DNA of 64,000 bases from Tateyamaria omphalii (GTDB lineage: Bacteria; Pseudomonadota; Alphaproteobacteria; Rhodobacterales; Rhodobacteraceae), in assembly GCF_014651375.1 (NCBI RefSeq), contig NZ_BMWT01000005.1, forward strand, positions 124,001 to 188,000, written 5' to 3'. Every line of letters begins with the position of its first letter. Within the stretch, counting starts at the first letter, position 1. The notes below the pieces were generated by a model. That model was not told the DNA's origin. It did not search any database and saw only the letters and a list, made by a program, of their open reading frames with translations. A program made the position numbers and the translations under genes. Below are positions 1 through 8,901 of this stretch, in pieces.

Positions 1-30
1 GCAGGTAAGCTAAGCTGCAACCGAAGCCCA

Positions 31-56
31 AAATCTGTCCCCGCGGGGACAGATTT
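31..56. repeat. Perfect 26-bp palindrome, terminator-like
   Basis: Two 12-base arms (AAATCTGTCCCC and its complement) flank a central GC, so the whole 26 bp is self-complementary. It lies beyond the 3' end of the SnoaL-like gene, near the window edge. A GC-rich core flanked by AAA/TTT could act as a bidirectional terminator. The gene to its left lies outside the window, so this cannot be confirmed. Confidence 0.5.
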
Positions 57-90
57 GTAAAATATAACAAAATCAACCTCTTGAGAATCG

Positions 91-116
91 CAAAGGTTAA
101 ATCGCGTTAACCTTTG
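91..116. repeat. 10-bp inverted repeat over the 3' end of the SnoaL-like gene
   Basis: The arms CAAAGGTTAA and TTAACCTTTG are perfect complements separated by ATCGCG. The right arm contains the stop codon of the minus-strand gene that ends at 107. The stem is AT-rich, so it would be a weak terminator. A regulatory role is also possible but unsupported. Confidence 0.35.
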
Positions 117-1120
117 CGCACATTCAGTTGGGCCAGAACGTCCAGCCCCTGCATGTTCAGGAAATGCAGAATATCGATAAACACCCAGTTCTCAGCCAGC
201 CTGTCCCCGTCACGACGGTAGACATCGACAACCCGCATGTCTGCTTTTTTGCCCGAGGGCGGTAGTCCCAGATATGGGCCTGTGCATTCCATTGTCAGGT
301 TAGGCCAGCCAAAGAAACCACCGTAGTTCCCTTCAGCCATGCGGCAGATGTGGCCGTTAAAGGTGCGATCCCCAAGCTGCGTCCGGAATGGGCGCTGATG
401 TTGTTCGATGTAACGGTCGATGGTGTAGGTGGCTCCGATGCCCGTTGGTCCCCACCAGATCATGTCATCATGCCAGTCGCGGGCCAGTTCGTCTTGGGGG
501 AGGGGCGGATTCTCGGTCGTGTTGGCCTGTGTGATCGCGTCCATCATTGCGTGGATACGGTCGAGCGTTGCCTGACCGACAGCCGGGTCCTGATCATCGA
601 ACAGTAAGCCGTCATGTGTCATCGGTCCGGGCTGAACCAGTTGGGCGCCCGTCATGCCGGGCAGGGGGTACTGACCCGCCTGTGCCATTAGATGCAACAG
701 ATCGACAAACAACGCCTGTTCGACAATCCGATCCCCCTCCACACGCGAAAACTCGGCGTAGCGCACCATGGCGATCTTGCGTGTGGGTTGGATGCCGAGG
801 AAGGGCACATCGAACAGGCCCATGAGATGGCCCATGGAGGCAACCCATGTGCCACCACCTTCGTCGAGATGGTTGTGCCCGGCAAAGAAGATGTCCTGAC
901 GCCGCTGCACACGGGACATAGCGGTCAAGAAGGGGGACCAGAACGTGTCTGCGACCGCTTGCGGACCACGTTGCTCATGGAAGGGGTGCATCCCGCGCCA
1001 CAGCGTGTCAGGCAGGAAATGCAGTGAAAGTGCAGTTGCGCAGCATCCGGGTTCGGCGCGCCCGAGGGCGGCGTGATGGGCCAGCACGACGGCTTTGGCC
1101 CGGGCGAGATCAGTTGTCAT
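107..1120 (-). CDS. SnoaL-like (NTF2-fold) protein with two domain copies
   Basis: The product is 337 aa. I chose the ATG at 1120 because AAGGA lies about 8 bases upstream; the longer frame would overlap the lipoprotein gene. Two related halves (about residues 1-165 and 185-337) each carry the aromatic-rich NTF2/SnoaL pattern, ending in similar stretches (LFVDLLHLM and VFIDILHFL). Members of this fold act as polyketide cyclases, isomerases or ligand carriers; the substrate here is unknown. There is no signal peptide, so it is probably cytoplasmic. The gene starts 2 bases after the lipoprotein gene stops, so the two are probably co-transcribed. Confidence 0.7.
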   Translation of the reverse strand: MTTDLARAKAVVLAHHAALGRAEPGCCATALSLHFLPDTLWRGMHPFHEQRGPQAVADTFWSPFLTAMSRVQRRQDIFFAGHNHLDEGGGTWVASMGHLMGLFDVPFLGIQPTRKIAMVRYAEFSRVEGDRIVEQALFVDLLHLMAQAGQYPLPGMTGAQLVQPGPMTHDGLLFDDQDPAVGQATLDRIHAMMDAITQANTTENPPLPQDELARDWHDDMIWWGPTGIGATYTIDRYIEQHQRPFRTQLGDRTFNGHICRMAEGNYGGFFGWPNLTMECTGPYLGLPPSGKKADMRVVDVYRRDGDRLAENWVFIDILHFLNMQGLDVLAQLNVRKG

Positions 1121-1122
1121 GA

Positions 1123-1584
1123 TTATCCTTGGGTAACGATGCGGAACCGGCCATCGCCGGTCCGAATGGCGCAGCTGCGGGCATTGAGCCGGGGCAGGAC
1201 GGTAGATGGACCGGGCGGGGCGGCGTTTGCAACCCCTTGGGTACATTGTGGAATTTCGACGGGCCGGTAGCCAAGATCATCCATGCACTGTGCCTTGACC
1301 CGGGCACGCAGATTGGCGTTGGCATCAACGGTATAGACATCTCCGGGGATCCAGTAGCCGCGGCTGTAGCAATGCCCGTCCTTTTTGCAGACCCGTCGCG
1401 GCACATAGATCGGCGCCCCCTGACGGACCTGAGATGCAACAGGTGCGTCGCGCACGGCACGCACGTCACAATTGGTGTTGTCGCGCTCGAACTGGGCCAA
1501 GCTGACGCCTTCCGCATAGTAGGTCGACAGCGGCAGGCAGCCGGACAGGACCAGAGGTGCGATAAGGGTGATGATGGCGCGCAT
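1123..1584 (-). CDS. Small putative lipoprotein
   Basis: The product is 153 aa. It begins with a short hydrophobic signal ending in the lipobox LSGC, which predicts lipidation at about Cys16 and anchoring to a membrane. The mature part holds several cysteines (around CDVR, RVCKKDGHCYSRGYW, AQCMDDLGYRP and EIPQC), suggesting disulfides in the periplasm. I do not recognise a named family. It is the first gene of a two-gene minus-strand unit and is divergent from trkA. Confidence 0.65.
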   Translation of the reverse strand: MRAIITLIAPLVLSGCLPLSTYYAEGVSLAQFERDNTNCDVRAVRDAPVASQVRQGAPIYVPRRVCKKDGHCYSRGYWIPGDVYTVDANANLRARVKAQCMDDLGYRPVEIPQCTQGVANAAPPGPSTVLPRLNARSCAIRTGDGRFRIVTQG

Positions 1585-1731
1585 GGCCCAATCTTGCCCA
1601 AGCCAGCCAGATTTGACAATTCACGAATGACGCTTCGGCAGGTTTTGCGCAAACGTTGACCCTCTGCGCCCCGTCTGTCATGCAAAGAGGCTGAATGTGC
1701 CGCGATGCGGCGCGTCAAAACGGGGACATGG

Positions 1732-3108
1732 ATGAAGGTCATCATCTGCGGGGCTGGCCAGGTGGGGTGGCAGATTGCACGCCACCTTTCGGGTGAGCGC
1801 AACGATGTCACGGTGGTCGACAATGACCCCGATCTGGTGCGTCGGGCCACTGACACACTGGATGTGCAGGGCGTAGCGGGCTTTGCCAGCTATCCGGACG
1901 TTTTGGAACGTGCCGGCGCGCGGGACGCCGATATGGTCATTGCGGCGACGTATTCAGATGAAGTGAACATGGTCACCTGCCAAGTGGCGCATTCCGTTTT
2001 CGGGGTAAACCGCAAGATCGCGCGTCTGCGCAGCCAGTCCTATCTGACCGCCATCTATTCCGATCTTTACCGTCGTGACCACATGCCGATTGATGTGGTG
2101 ATTTCGCCGGAGCGTGAGGTAGCAGCGGCCGCTTTGCAGCGTCTGAGTGCGCCCGCGGCCTTCGACACCGAGCTTTTCATTGATGGGCAGGCCCAGCTTC
2201 TGGGCATCGCGTTGGACGCCGATTGCCCGGTGTTGAACACGCCTTTGCGCCAGCTGACCGATCTGTTTTCGACCTTGCGCGTTGTCGTTGTTGGCGTGCG
2301 GCGGGACGGGGTGCTGTTTGCCCCTGAAGCGTCGGACCAATTGTTCGAGGGCGACGAAGCCTATGTCTTTGCCCATGTGGATGACGTGCCGCGCACCATG
2401 GAAGTGTTTGGCAAGACCATGCGCAAACAGGAACGCGTGGTTCTTGTGGGTGGGGGTAATGTTGGCCTGACCGTGGCCAGCGCCCTTGAACAGCGTGCAA
2501 GCCGCGTGCGCGCCAAGGTGATTGAGCGCAATCGCCGCTGTGCGGAACTGGCCGCCGAGGCCTTGGAACGCACCATCGTGCTGAACGGCGACGGTCTGGA
2601 CGTGACCTTGTTGGCCGAAGCGGGTGTGTCGCGGGCCGATGCGATGCTGGCGGTGACTGATGACGACAAGACCAATATGCTGGCTGCCGTGCGGGCCAAG
2701 GCCGAGGGCTGTCCTTATGCCATCGCCTTGATCAACGACCCGACCCTGGTGCCGATGATGGGCCCCCTTGGCATTGACGCTTACATCAACCCGCGCGCCA
2801 CCACCGTATCGTCCATCCTGCGTCACATCCGGCATGGGCGCGTGCGCTCGGTCTATTCCATTGGGGATGCGGATGCCGAGGTGATCGAAGCTGAGGTGTT
2901 GTCGACCTCGCCACTGGCGGGTCAGAAGATCAACGAGATTGATTTTCCTGAAGGGGTTCTGGTCGGGGCCGTGCGCAAGGGCGATGATGTGATCCGACCC
3001 GTGGGCAGCACCCGCATCGACGAGGGCGATGTGATCGCTCTCTTTGCGCTGGCCACCGACGTGCCAGAGGTGGAGCGCCTGATGCAGGTGTCCATCGACT
3101 TTTTCTGA
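1732..3108 (+). CDS. trkA: Trk potassium transporter regulatory subunit TrkA
   Basis: This is the peripheral NAD-binding subunit that gates Trk potassium uptake. The 458 aa show two RCK repeats, each starting with a Rossmann glycine motif (GAGQVG near residue 6 and GGGNVG near residue 240) and followed by TrkA-C segments. Length matches the family. I chose the ATG at 1732, where MKVIICGAG begins directly with the first beta strand, over the upstream ATG at 1705. Its TGA overlaps the trkH ATG by one base, so the two are translationally coupled. Confidence 0.95.
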   Translation: MKVIICGAGQVGWQIARHLSGERNDVTVVDNDPDLVRRATDTLDVQGVAGFASYPDVLERAGARDADMVIAATYSDEVNMVTCQVAHSVFGVNRKIARLRSQSYLTAIYSDLYRRDHMPIDVVISPEREVAAAALQRLSAPAAFDTELFIDGQAQLLGIALDADCPVLNTPLRQLTDLFSTLRVVVVGVRRDGVLFAPEASDQLFEGDEAYVFAHVDDVPRTMEVFGKTMRKQERVVLVGGGNVGLTVASALEQRASRVRAKVIERNRRCAELAAEALERTIVLNGDGLDVTLLAEAGVSRADAMLAVTDDDKTNMLAAVRAKAEGCPYAIALINDPTLVPMMGPLGIDAYINPRATTVSSILRHIRHGRVRSVYSIGDADAEVIEAEVLSTSPLAGQKINEIDFPEGVLVGAVRKGDDVIRPVGSTRIDEGDVIALFALATDVPEVERLMQVSIDFF

Positions 3109-4655
3109 TGTCAGGGCGCGCGCAACCGCGGCAACCGTTTTGGGCCTCTGTTTTGCAGCTGCCGCTGTTCCTATTGCTGGTTGGCCTGTTTTCGGCCGCA
3201 ATGCTGGTGCCAGCGGTCTATGGCGGCATTGTGCGTGACCTCGTCGCGGCGCGCGCCTTTCTGTATTCGGGTGTTCTGGGCTTGGTGACCTTTGCCCTGA
3301 TTGGTCTGGCCCATGCGGGGCGGGATCCTCGCCATGGCACCCTTGGCCCGCTGCTGTCGCTGATGAGCACTTTTGTTGTTTTGCCGGTCATTCTGGCGGT
3401 GCCTTTTTATGAAGGTTTGCGCACGACCACGTTTCTGAACGCGTATGTTGAGATGGTCAGCGCCATCACCACGACGGGTGCGACCATGTTCGACGACCCG
3501 GAGCGGCTGAATGGCACGTTGCATTTGTGGCGGTCGATTGTCGGCTGGTTGGGCGGGATGGTCATGTGGGTGGCGGCGTCGGCCATTCTAGCGCCTTTAA
3601 ACCTGGGTGGTTTCGAAGTGACGGCCCGGGCTGAACCTGGACGCAGCGCCAGCCGTGACATCGGTATGACCACCCCCGAGGTTCGGGAACGTCTGGCCAA
3701 GGTGTCCGCCGTTCTGATCCCGATTTATGCCGGGTTGACTATGCTGCTTTGGGTTCTTTTGGCAGTGGGGGGAGAGACCGGCCTTGTCGCGTTGTGCCAT
3801 GCGATGGCGATCTTGGCGACGTCGGGGATTTCGCCGGTCGGGGGCCTTGAGCGCGCCGGGTCAGGCATGGCAGGCGAGGCGGTGATGCTGCTGTTCATGC
3901 TGTTTGCCCTGTCACGCCTGACCTTTTCGACGGACACGACCACAGCAGAATCGGGTGGATTGTTTCAAGACCCCGAGTTTCGCATCGGTGTTGCGGTGGT
4001 GATCGCCGTGCCTGTTTTCCTGTTCCTGCGTCACTTCCTTGGGGCGTTTGACGTGGACGCTGAAAGTGATTTGGCTGATGCCGGGCGCGCACTGTGGGGC
4101 AGTGCGTTCACGGTTCTGTCTTTCCTGACCACAACCGGGTTTGCCTCGGCAAACTGGGTGGACGCGCAGGCGTGGTCCGGGCTGGAGACTCCGGGTTTGT
4201 TGCTGATGGGGTTGGCCTTGATTGGCGGGGGCGTTGCAACCACTGCTGGGGGCGTCAAGTTGCTGAGGGTGTTTGCACTTTATCGCAACGGTGTGCGTGA
4301 GATGGAGCGGTTGGTGCATCCCTCATCTGTCAGCAGCGCGGGGCCGCGCGCGCGACGGTTGCAAAAGGACGGTGCGTTTATTGCATGGATTTTCTTCATG
4401 CTTTTTGCGCTGACGCTCGCATTAATCACCATGCTTCTGACCTTGACCGGGGTGGCTTTTGACACGTCGCTTGTCCTTGCGGTTTCGGGTCTTTCGACCA
4501 CGGGACCACTTTTGGGCGTCGCGACGGATGCACCAATCGCATTGATCGAGTTGAACAATGCAGCCAAGGCCATCTTTACGGCGGCCATGGTTTTGGGACG
4601 ATTGGAGACGCTTGCGATCATCGCTCTTTTCACACCGGATTTGTGGCGCGGGTAG
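3108..4655 (+). CDS. trkH: Trk potassium transporter membrane subunit TrkH
   Basis: A 515-aa integral membrane protein forming the potassium pathway of the Trk system. Four pore-loop regions are visible around ITTTGATMF, ATSGISPVGG, LTTTGFASANW and GLSTTGPLL, each holding the threonine/glycine filter sequence typical of TrkH/KtrB. The C-terminal LETLAIIALFTPDLWR is also typical. It overlaps trkA by one base and is followed by a hairpin with a U-run. The order trkA-trkH-hfq-hflX is common in Rhodobacterales. Confidence 0.95.
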   Translation: MSGRAQPRQPFWASVLQLPLFLLLVGLFSAAMLVPAVYGGIVRDLVAARAFLYSGVLGLVTFALIGLAHAGRDPRHGTLGPLLSLMSTFVVLPVILAVPFYEGLRTTTFLNAYVEMVSAITTTGATMFDDPERLNGTLHLWRSIVGWLGGMVMWVAASAILAPLNLGGFEVTARAEPGRSASRDIGMTTPEVRERLAKVSAVLIPIYAGLTMLLWVLLAVGGETGLVALCHAMAILATSGISPVGGLERAGSGMAGEAVMLLFMLFALSRLTFSTDTTTAESGGLFQDPEFRIGVAVVIAVPVFLFLRHFLGAFDVDAESDLADAGRALWGSAFTVLSFLTTTGFASANWVDAQAWSGLETPGLLLMGLALIGGGVATTAGGVKLLRVFALYRNGVREMERLVHPSSVSSAGPRARRLQKDGAFIAWIFFMLFALTLALITMLLTLTGVAFDTSLVLAVSGLSTTGPLLGVATDAPIALIELNNAAKAIFTAAMVLGRLETLAIIALFTPDLWRG

Positions 4656-4671
4656 GCGGGGCTTTGCAGTA

Positions 4672-4693
4672 GGTCCGTAACGGACTGTTTTTT
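4672..4693 (+). terminator. Rho-independent terminator after trkH
   Basis: A six-pair stem (GGTCCG with CGGACT, one G-U pair) with a TAA loop is followed by GTTTTTT. It lies 16 bases after the trkH stop and separates the potassium genes from hfq. Confidence 0.75.
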
Positions 4694-4783
4694 GGGCTGG
4701 AATCTTCCCAAGCCCCAAGACATACTCCACCCGGAGGGATGGTCTGATCCGCAGGCCTAGCAAGAAAAAAAGGGTTAACCGAC

Positions 4784-5023
4784 ATGGCTTCGGACCGACA
4801 GAATCTGCAGGATGCGTTCCTGAATCACGTGCGCAAGACCAAGGTGCCCGTGACCATCTTCCTGATTAATGGTGTGAAATTGCAGGGGGTTATCACGTGG
4901 TTCGACAACTTCTGCGTCCTGTTGCGCCGGGATGGACAGAGCCAGCTTGTCTATAAACACGCCATCTCGACCATCATGCCCAGCCAGCCAATCAGCCTCT
5001 ATGAGGGCGAAGACGCTTCTTGA
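4784..5023 (+). CDS. hfq: RNA chaperone Hfq
   Basis: A 79-aa Sm-fold protein that forms hexamers and pairs small RNAs with mRNAs. The Sm1 region ([21 protein letters not shown]) and the Sm2 signature YKHAIST are both present. Alphaproteobacterial Hfq usually lacks the long C-terminal tail of the E. coli protein, as here. Its stop codon overlaps the hflX start by one base, giving the conserved hfq-hflX pair. Confidence 0.97.
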
Positions 5024-6294
5024 TGGGTGAGCAGCCGGAGTTCACCCGCGCTTGGGTGCTCCATCCCGATATCAAATCCAATCCGGACCGGCGTGAAGCG
5101 AAATTCGCGCTGGCTGAAGCCGTGTCTTTGGCGCATGCACTGCCCGAGCTGGAGGTCGTGGGTAGTGAAATTGTGCCGCTGCCGCGTGTGCGTGCGGGCC
5201 TCTTGTTCGGGTCCGGCAAGATTGAGGAACTGGCCGAACGTATCAAGGACGCTGACGTCGAGCTTGTCTTGATCGACGGGCCGGTGACGCCCGTACAGCA
5301 GCGCAACCTTGAGAAGGCATGGAAGGTCAAGCTGCTCGACCGGACCAGCCTGATCCTTGAAATTTTCAGTGACCGCGCCGCCACCCGCGAAGGGGTGCTA
5401 CAGGTGGAGATGGCGGCGCTCAGCTATCAGCGCACGCGCCTTGTCCGCGCCTGGACACACCTTGAGCGTCAACGCGGTGGGCTGGGGTTCGTGGGTGGCC
5501 CCGGTGAGACACAGATTGAGGCGGACCGGCGCGCCATCGACACGCAGCTGGTGCGTCTGCGTCGGCAGTTGGACAAAGTGGTGAAGACGCGCACCTTGCA
5601 CCGTGCTGCCCGGGCCAAGGTGCCGTACCCTATCGTGGCTCTCGTGGGCTATACGAATGCCGGAAAATCCACTCTTTTCAACCGGCTCACGGGTGCGGAT
5701 GTCATGGCCAAGGACATGCTTTTTGCCACGTTGGATCCGACCATGCGGCGGGTGGAGCTGGAAGACGGCCCCGAGGTGATCCTGTCGGACACAGTGGGGT
5801 TTATCTCGGACCTGCCGACCGAGCTGGTGGCGTCCTTTCGCGCGACGTTGGAAGAGGTTCTAGCGGCCGACATCATCCTGCATGTGCGCGACATCTCGCA
5901 TCCCGAGACTGAGGCGCAGGCCGAGGACGTGCGCACGATCCTGACGGATCTGGGCGTGGGAGAAGGCCGTGAAATGGTCGAGGTCTGGAACAAGATCGAC
6001 CTGTTGTCAGATGATGAGGCCGACGCCGCACGCGCCCGTGCGGATCGTGAAGACGACGTGTTCACCATGTCCGCAATCACCGGCGAGGGAATTGATGCCC
6101 TGCTGGCCAACGTGGCCGAGACATTGCAGGGCGCAGTGACAGAAGAGACCGTGCTGCTGCCCTATGCTGAGGGGCGCAAACGGGCATGGTTGTTCGAGCA
6201 GGATGTGGTGCAAGCCGAGCGTCAGGGCGAAGACGGTTTCGAGTTCGATGTGCGTTGGACGACGATCCAAAAGGCGCGGTTCGAGGGGCTGTAA
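5023..6294 (+). CDS. hflX: GTPase HflX
   Basis: A 423-aa ribosome-associated GTPase that splits stalled or stressed 70S ribosomes. The N-terminal HflX domain includes GGPGETQIEADRR (near residue 160). The GTPase domain follows: P-loop GYTNAGKST (near residue 210), DTVGF switch motif and NKID. I chose the ATG at 5023, which overlaps the hfq TGA (TGATG); a TTG one codon earlier is less likely. It is probably co-translated with hfq. Confidence 0.95.
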   Translation: MGEQPEFTRAWVLHPDIKSNPDRREAKFALAEAVSLAHALPELEVVGSEIVPLPRVRAGLLFGSGKIEELAERIKDADVELVLIDGPVTPVQQRNLEKAWKVKLLDRTSLILEIFSDRAATREGVLQVEMAALSYQRTRLVRAWTHLERQRGGLGFVGGPGETQIEADRRAIDTQLVRLRRQLDKVVKTRTLHRAARAKVPYPIVALVGYTNAGKSTLFNRLTGADVMAKDMLFATLDPTMRRVELEDGPEVILSDTVGFISDLPTELVASFRATLEEVLAADIILHVRDISHPETEAQAEDVRTILTDLGVGEGREMVEVWNKIDLLSDDEADAARARADREDDVFTMSAITGEGIDALLANVAETLQGAVTEETVLLPYAEGRKRAWLFEQDVVQAERQGEDGFEFDVRWTTIQKARFEGL

Positions 6295-6719
6295 GCGCGG
6301 CTGAGTGCGCTGTGTTAACGCGGGCATCTCATGATGACTTGGGGGCGCGTGATCATCCAAAACTGCATATTTCAGGTTTGAAACTGCGCATTTTCAAAGA
6401 TCGCAAAGGTCCCCAATAACAGGGCGATTTCCTGAATCTGCGCATTTTGGTGCGCAAACTGCACATTTTAGTATTGGCGGGGGAAAGTGGTTAACAAAAA
6501 TAGTTAACACGTGAGTTTCACGTAAAAAATTCTTATGTCAGACGTGATGCGTGCTGCCACGCAACGGCGTGCGGCGATCCCGTTCGATAACGTCGAATTC
6601 GCAAGTTGTAGTCCAAGTTGAATTGCGCGGATGTCGAGATGGTTTGCCGGAGTGTTCCGAGCCGATTTCGCGGGGCTGGGCACGCAGAACACTCTAGCAA
6701 AGCGTGCGCTGTTCAGGTG
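6295..6719. other. 425-bp gap without a convincing gene
   Basis: This lies between the convergent hflX and pentapeptide-repeat genes. It contains an array of TGCGCA-type sites (6364-6465), two GTTAAC sites about 13 bases apart (6490-6508) and a small hairpin ACGTGA/TCACGT near 6509-6523. Short frames exist, such as a 28-codon ATG frame at 6535, but none has a clear ribosome-binding site. No tRNA or clear U-run terminator was seen. Confidence 0.6.
6364..6465. promoter_or_regulatory. Phased array of TGCGCA-type sites, operator-like
   Basis: Four copies of CTGCNNATTT occur with the TGC at 6364, 6385, 6439 and 6460, spaced 21, 54 and 21 bp. A further TGCGCA lies at 6451. Several copies are near-palindromic (AAAC-TGCGCA-TTTT). 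The repeated 21-bp spacing, two helical turns, is typical of cooperative protein binding. The bound protein and the target transcript are unknown. Confidence 0.4.
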
Positions 6720-8297
6720 TCAGGTACAATCGTCTGGTTTGAAGGCCCTCGACGCGCCATCGACATAGTCGCACAGCGTAAGCTCAATATCCTCGGGCCA
6801 GCCCAACGGCGGTTGATCGCGCCACGCCCATGCAGGTGACGGGCGAAAACCGTTGAACGACGCACCGGTGAAGTTCGCGCCGCTTACCTGCACATCGACG
6901 AATTCTGCTTCGTTCAGATTTGCGCCCCGAAAATCTGTGCGCGAGATATCCACGTTTTCCAACCGGCTTTGATACAAGTGTGCGCGCGTGAAATTGACTT
7001 CGAGGAAGGACGACTCTGTGATCGAGGCATTGTTGAACTTGGCGCCCTGAAGGTTTGAAAAGTTGAATGTGCTTCCCTTGGTGACGAAACGTCCAAGATC
7101 TGCATCGGTGAAATCCACGCGCATGAATGATGCACCGGGCATCTCTGCCGCAAACAGGTCAGCTCTGGCGAGTATGGCGTCAGGGAAAATGGGCTGGAGC
7201 AGCTCTGATTGGTTGAAAGATGTGCCGGTGAGGTTCGCGCGTGTGAAGTTCAGGCCCTGTCCCTTGCTGGAGGCGAGATTGGCGCCGGACAGGTTGGCAT
7301 CTGAAAAGTCGGCGCCCACAAGAAAGGACTCGGTCAAAATCGCGCTTTCAAAATCCGCATAACGTAGGTTGGCGTCTGACAGATTGGCCGTTGTCAGGTT
7401 ACTGGCCGTCAATTGTGCGTAGGAGAAATCTATGCCACCCACATAAGTCTGCTGAGCCACGAGCGCTTGGAGCAGGCGCCCACGTTCAGGACTGAGCAGA
7501 GGGAATCTGAACTGTCCCCGCAGCGGTTGTTCGAAGTCCAGCGGTTCGAAAGATGATATCGCGATCCGATACGGCGTGCTTTGCTGGGCGAACCTGTTCA
7601 TCTGATCGAACATGGATCGGCTCATAAAGTGGAGTTTTGCACCGTTGCCTGCCTCGCTTGGCATGGAGCACCCGAAGGGCACCTCGCCTTGACTACAGGT
7701 TTGTGACGCGCTGTTGCGGATCGTAATGGAGGCATCCAAAATGGCACGAAGATCGTCGGACAGAGCGGCGCGGCGGGTGGATTCAAGCAAAACGCTTTGC
7801 GCGATGTTTGCATCGGTTTGCAATACGATCCGACGGTTTTGTTCTTGGGTGAGTTTGTTCAGTTCGTAGGTCAGATACAGACCTGCCGCCCCGGCAAGGC
7901 CCGCCACGATGGCAACGGTGATGCGGAAGTAGAATTCACTGGCACCCCGTCGGACAAGAAGCAGGCCAAGGTTCACAAGCGCGGCGGTGCGGCGGTCCTC
8001 GACGGTCGGATTTGAAATGCCTTCGGGTGTCGTGAAATGGTCGACGAGAGCCGAAACCATTTCGGCGTTGTCCATGGCGGGATTTACGCCGCGCTTGCGG
8101 AGCCAGCGTTTGAGAAGCGCATTGGCGACAAGAAGGGCGAGGCCGATGGTCAGAAGCAGTGCGAGGGCCAGTGCAGCGATTGTCGGTGCCGCGTTCCGCA
8201 GTGCGGTTGCGATGTCTTCGTTTTCCAGCGCGGTTTTGGCGGCAAAACCCGCGGCCGCACAGGCAAGGCAAATCAGCAAAAAGACTATGCGTTTCAT
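6720..8297 (-). CDS. Membrane protein with pentapeptide repeats
   Basis: The product is 525 aa. The N-terminus has membrane segments at about residues 1-20 and 38-58 and a third near 120-145 (ITVAIVAGLAGAAGLYLTY). A mostly soluble stretch follows, and from about residue 285 there are tandem A(D/N)LXX pentapeptide repeats (for example ANLSDANLRYADF), which fold as a right-handed quadrilateral beta helix. Such repeats serve as protein-interaction surfaces. The membrane-anchored architecture suggests a scaffold at the cell envelope. The function is not known. Confidence 0.8.
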   Translation of the reverse strand: MKRIVFLLICLACAAAGFAAKTALENEDIATALRNAAPTIAALALALLLTIGLALLVANALLKRWLRKRGVNPAMDNAEMVSALVDHFTTPEGISNPTVEDRRTAALVNLGLLLVRRGASEFYFRITVAIVAGLAGAAGLYLTYELNKLTQEQNRRIVLQTDANIAQSVLLESTRRAALSDDLRAILDASITIRNSASQTCSQGEVPFGCSMPSEAGNGAKLHFMSRSMFDQMNRFAQQSTPYRIAISSFEPLDFEQPLRGQFRFPLLSPERGRLLQALVAQQTYVGGIDFSYAQLTASNLTTANLSDANLRYADFESAILTESFLVGADFSDANLSGANLASSKGQGLNFTRANLTGTSFNQSELLQPIFPDAILARADLFAAEMPGASFMRVDFTDADLGRFVTKGSTFNFSNLQGAKFNNASITESSFLEVNFTRAHLYQSRLENVDISRTDFRGANLNEAEFVDVQVSGANFTGASFNGFRPSPAWAWRDQPPLGWPEDIELTLCDYVDGASRAFKPDDCT

Positions 8298-8358
8298 CGA
8301 AAGGCTCGATCTTGAAATGCGTGTAGCCTAAGCGAGAGCATCGCGTGCTGCCAAGACC

Positions 8359-8901
8359 TCAGATCATGCGCCACTGGCCCGGTTGCAGATCATCAAGGCG
8401 CCAATCGCCGATTTGAACCCGGATCAGCCGCAGCGTGGGAAAGCCGACATGGGCTGTCATGCGCCGTACTTGTCGGTTGCGTCCTTCCGTGAGTGTGAGG
8501 TCCAGCCAGCTTTCGGGAACGGATTTGCGGACGCGGATGGGCGGGTCGCGCTCCCAGATGTTCGGGGGTGCTATGGCGCGCGCCTTGGCGGGTTTCGTGG
8601 GGCCGTCCGTGAGCGTGACGCCCGCGCGCAGTTGGGTGAGAGCTTCGTCCGTGATCGTGCCTTCGACCTGGGCCCAGTAGGTCTTGGGCGCTTTGTATTT
8701 CGGGTGCGCGATCTTGGCCTGCAGTTTGCCATCGCTGGTCAGCACCATCAGCCCTTCGCTATCGCGGTCCAACCTGCCTGCCGCGTAGACGCCCGGCACG
8801 TCGATATAGTTGGAGAGCGTGGGGCGCGGGGAGCCTTCGGTGCCTTTGTCGGTGAATTGTGACAGAACGCCGAAGGGTTTGTTGAACAGGATTGTCGTCA
8901 T
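8359..8901 (-). CDS. rluE: 23S rRNA pseudouridine synthase, RluE type
   Basis: A 180-aa enzyme of the RsuA/RluB/RluE family that isomerises a uridine in rRNA. The catalytic motif [10 protein letters not shown] (about residues 41-50, Asp nucleophile) is intact, and the family motifs [12 protein letters not shown] and [11 protein letters not shown] are present. There is no N-terminal S4 domain, as in RluE. Its ATG overlaps the stop of the upstream acylase gene (ATGA), so the two genes form a coupled pair despite unrelated functions. The exact target uridine is inferred from the family. Confidence 0.88.
   Translation of the reverse strand: MTTILFNKPFGVLSQFTDKGTEGSPRPTLSNYIDVPGVYAAGRLDRDSEGLMVLTSDGKLQAKIAHPKYKAPKTYWAQVEGTITDEALTQLRAGVTLTDGPTKPAKARAIAPPNIWERDPPIRVRKSVPESWLDLTLTEGRNRQVRRMTAHVGFPTLRLIRVQIGDWRLDDLQPGQWRMI

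Noticed and set aside
1954-3201. Long minus-strand frame of 415 codons opposite trkA
   Set aside because: It is a high-GC shadow of trkA with a His/Gln-rich, low-complexity product.
6490-6508. Possible CtrA site from two TTAA boxes
   Set aside because: The spacing between the TTAA elements is 9 bases rather than the 7 of the CtrA consensus.
6504-6692. 62-codon minus-strand frame and a 28-codon plus-strand frame at 6535 in the hflX-downstream gap
   Set aside because: Neither has a convincing ribosome-binding site or a recognisable sequence; they fit chance frames.
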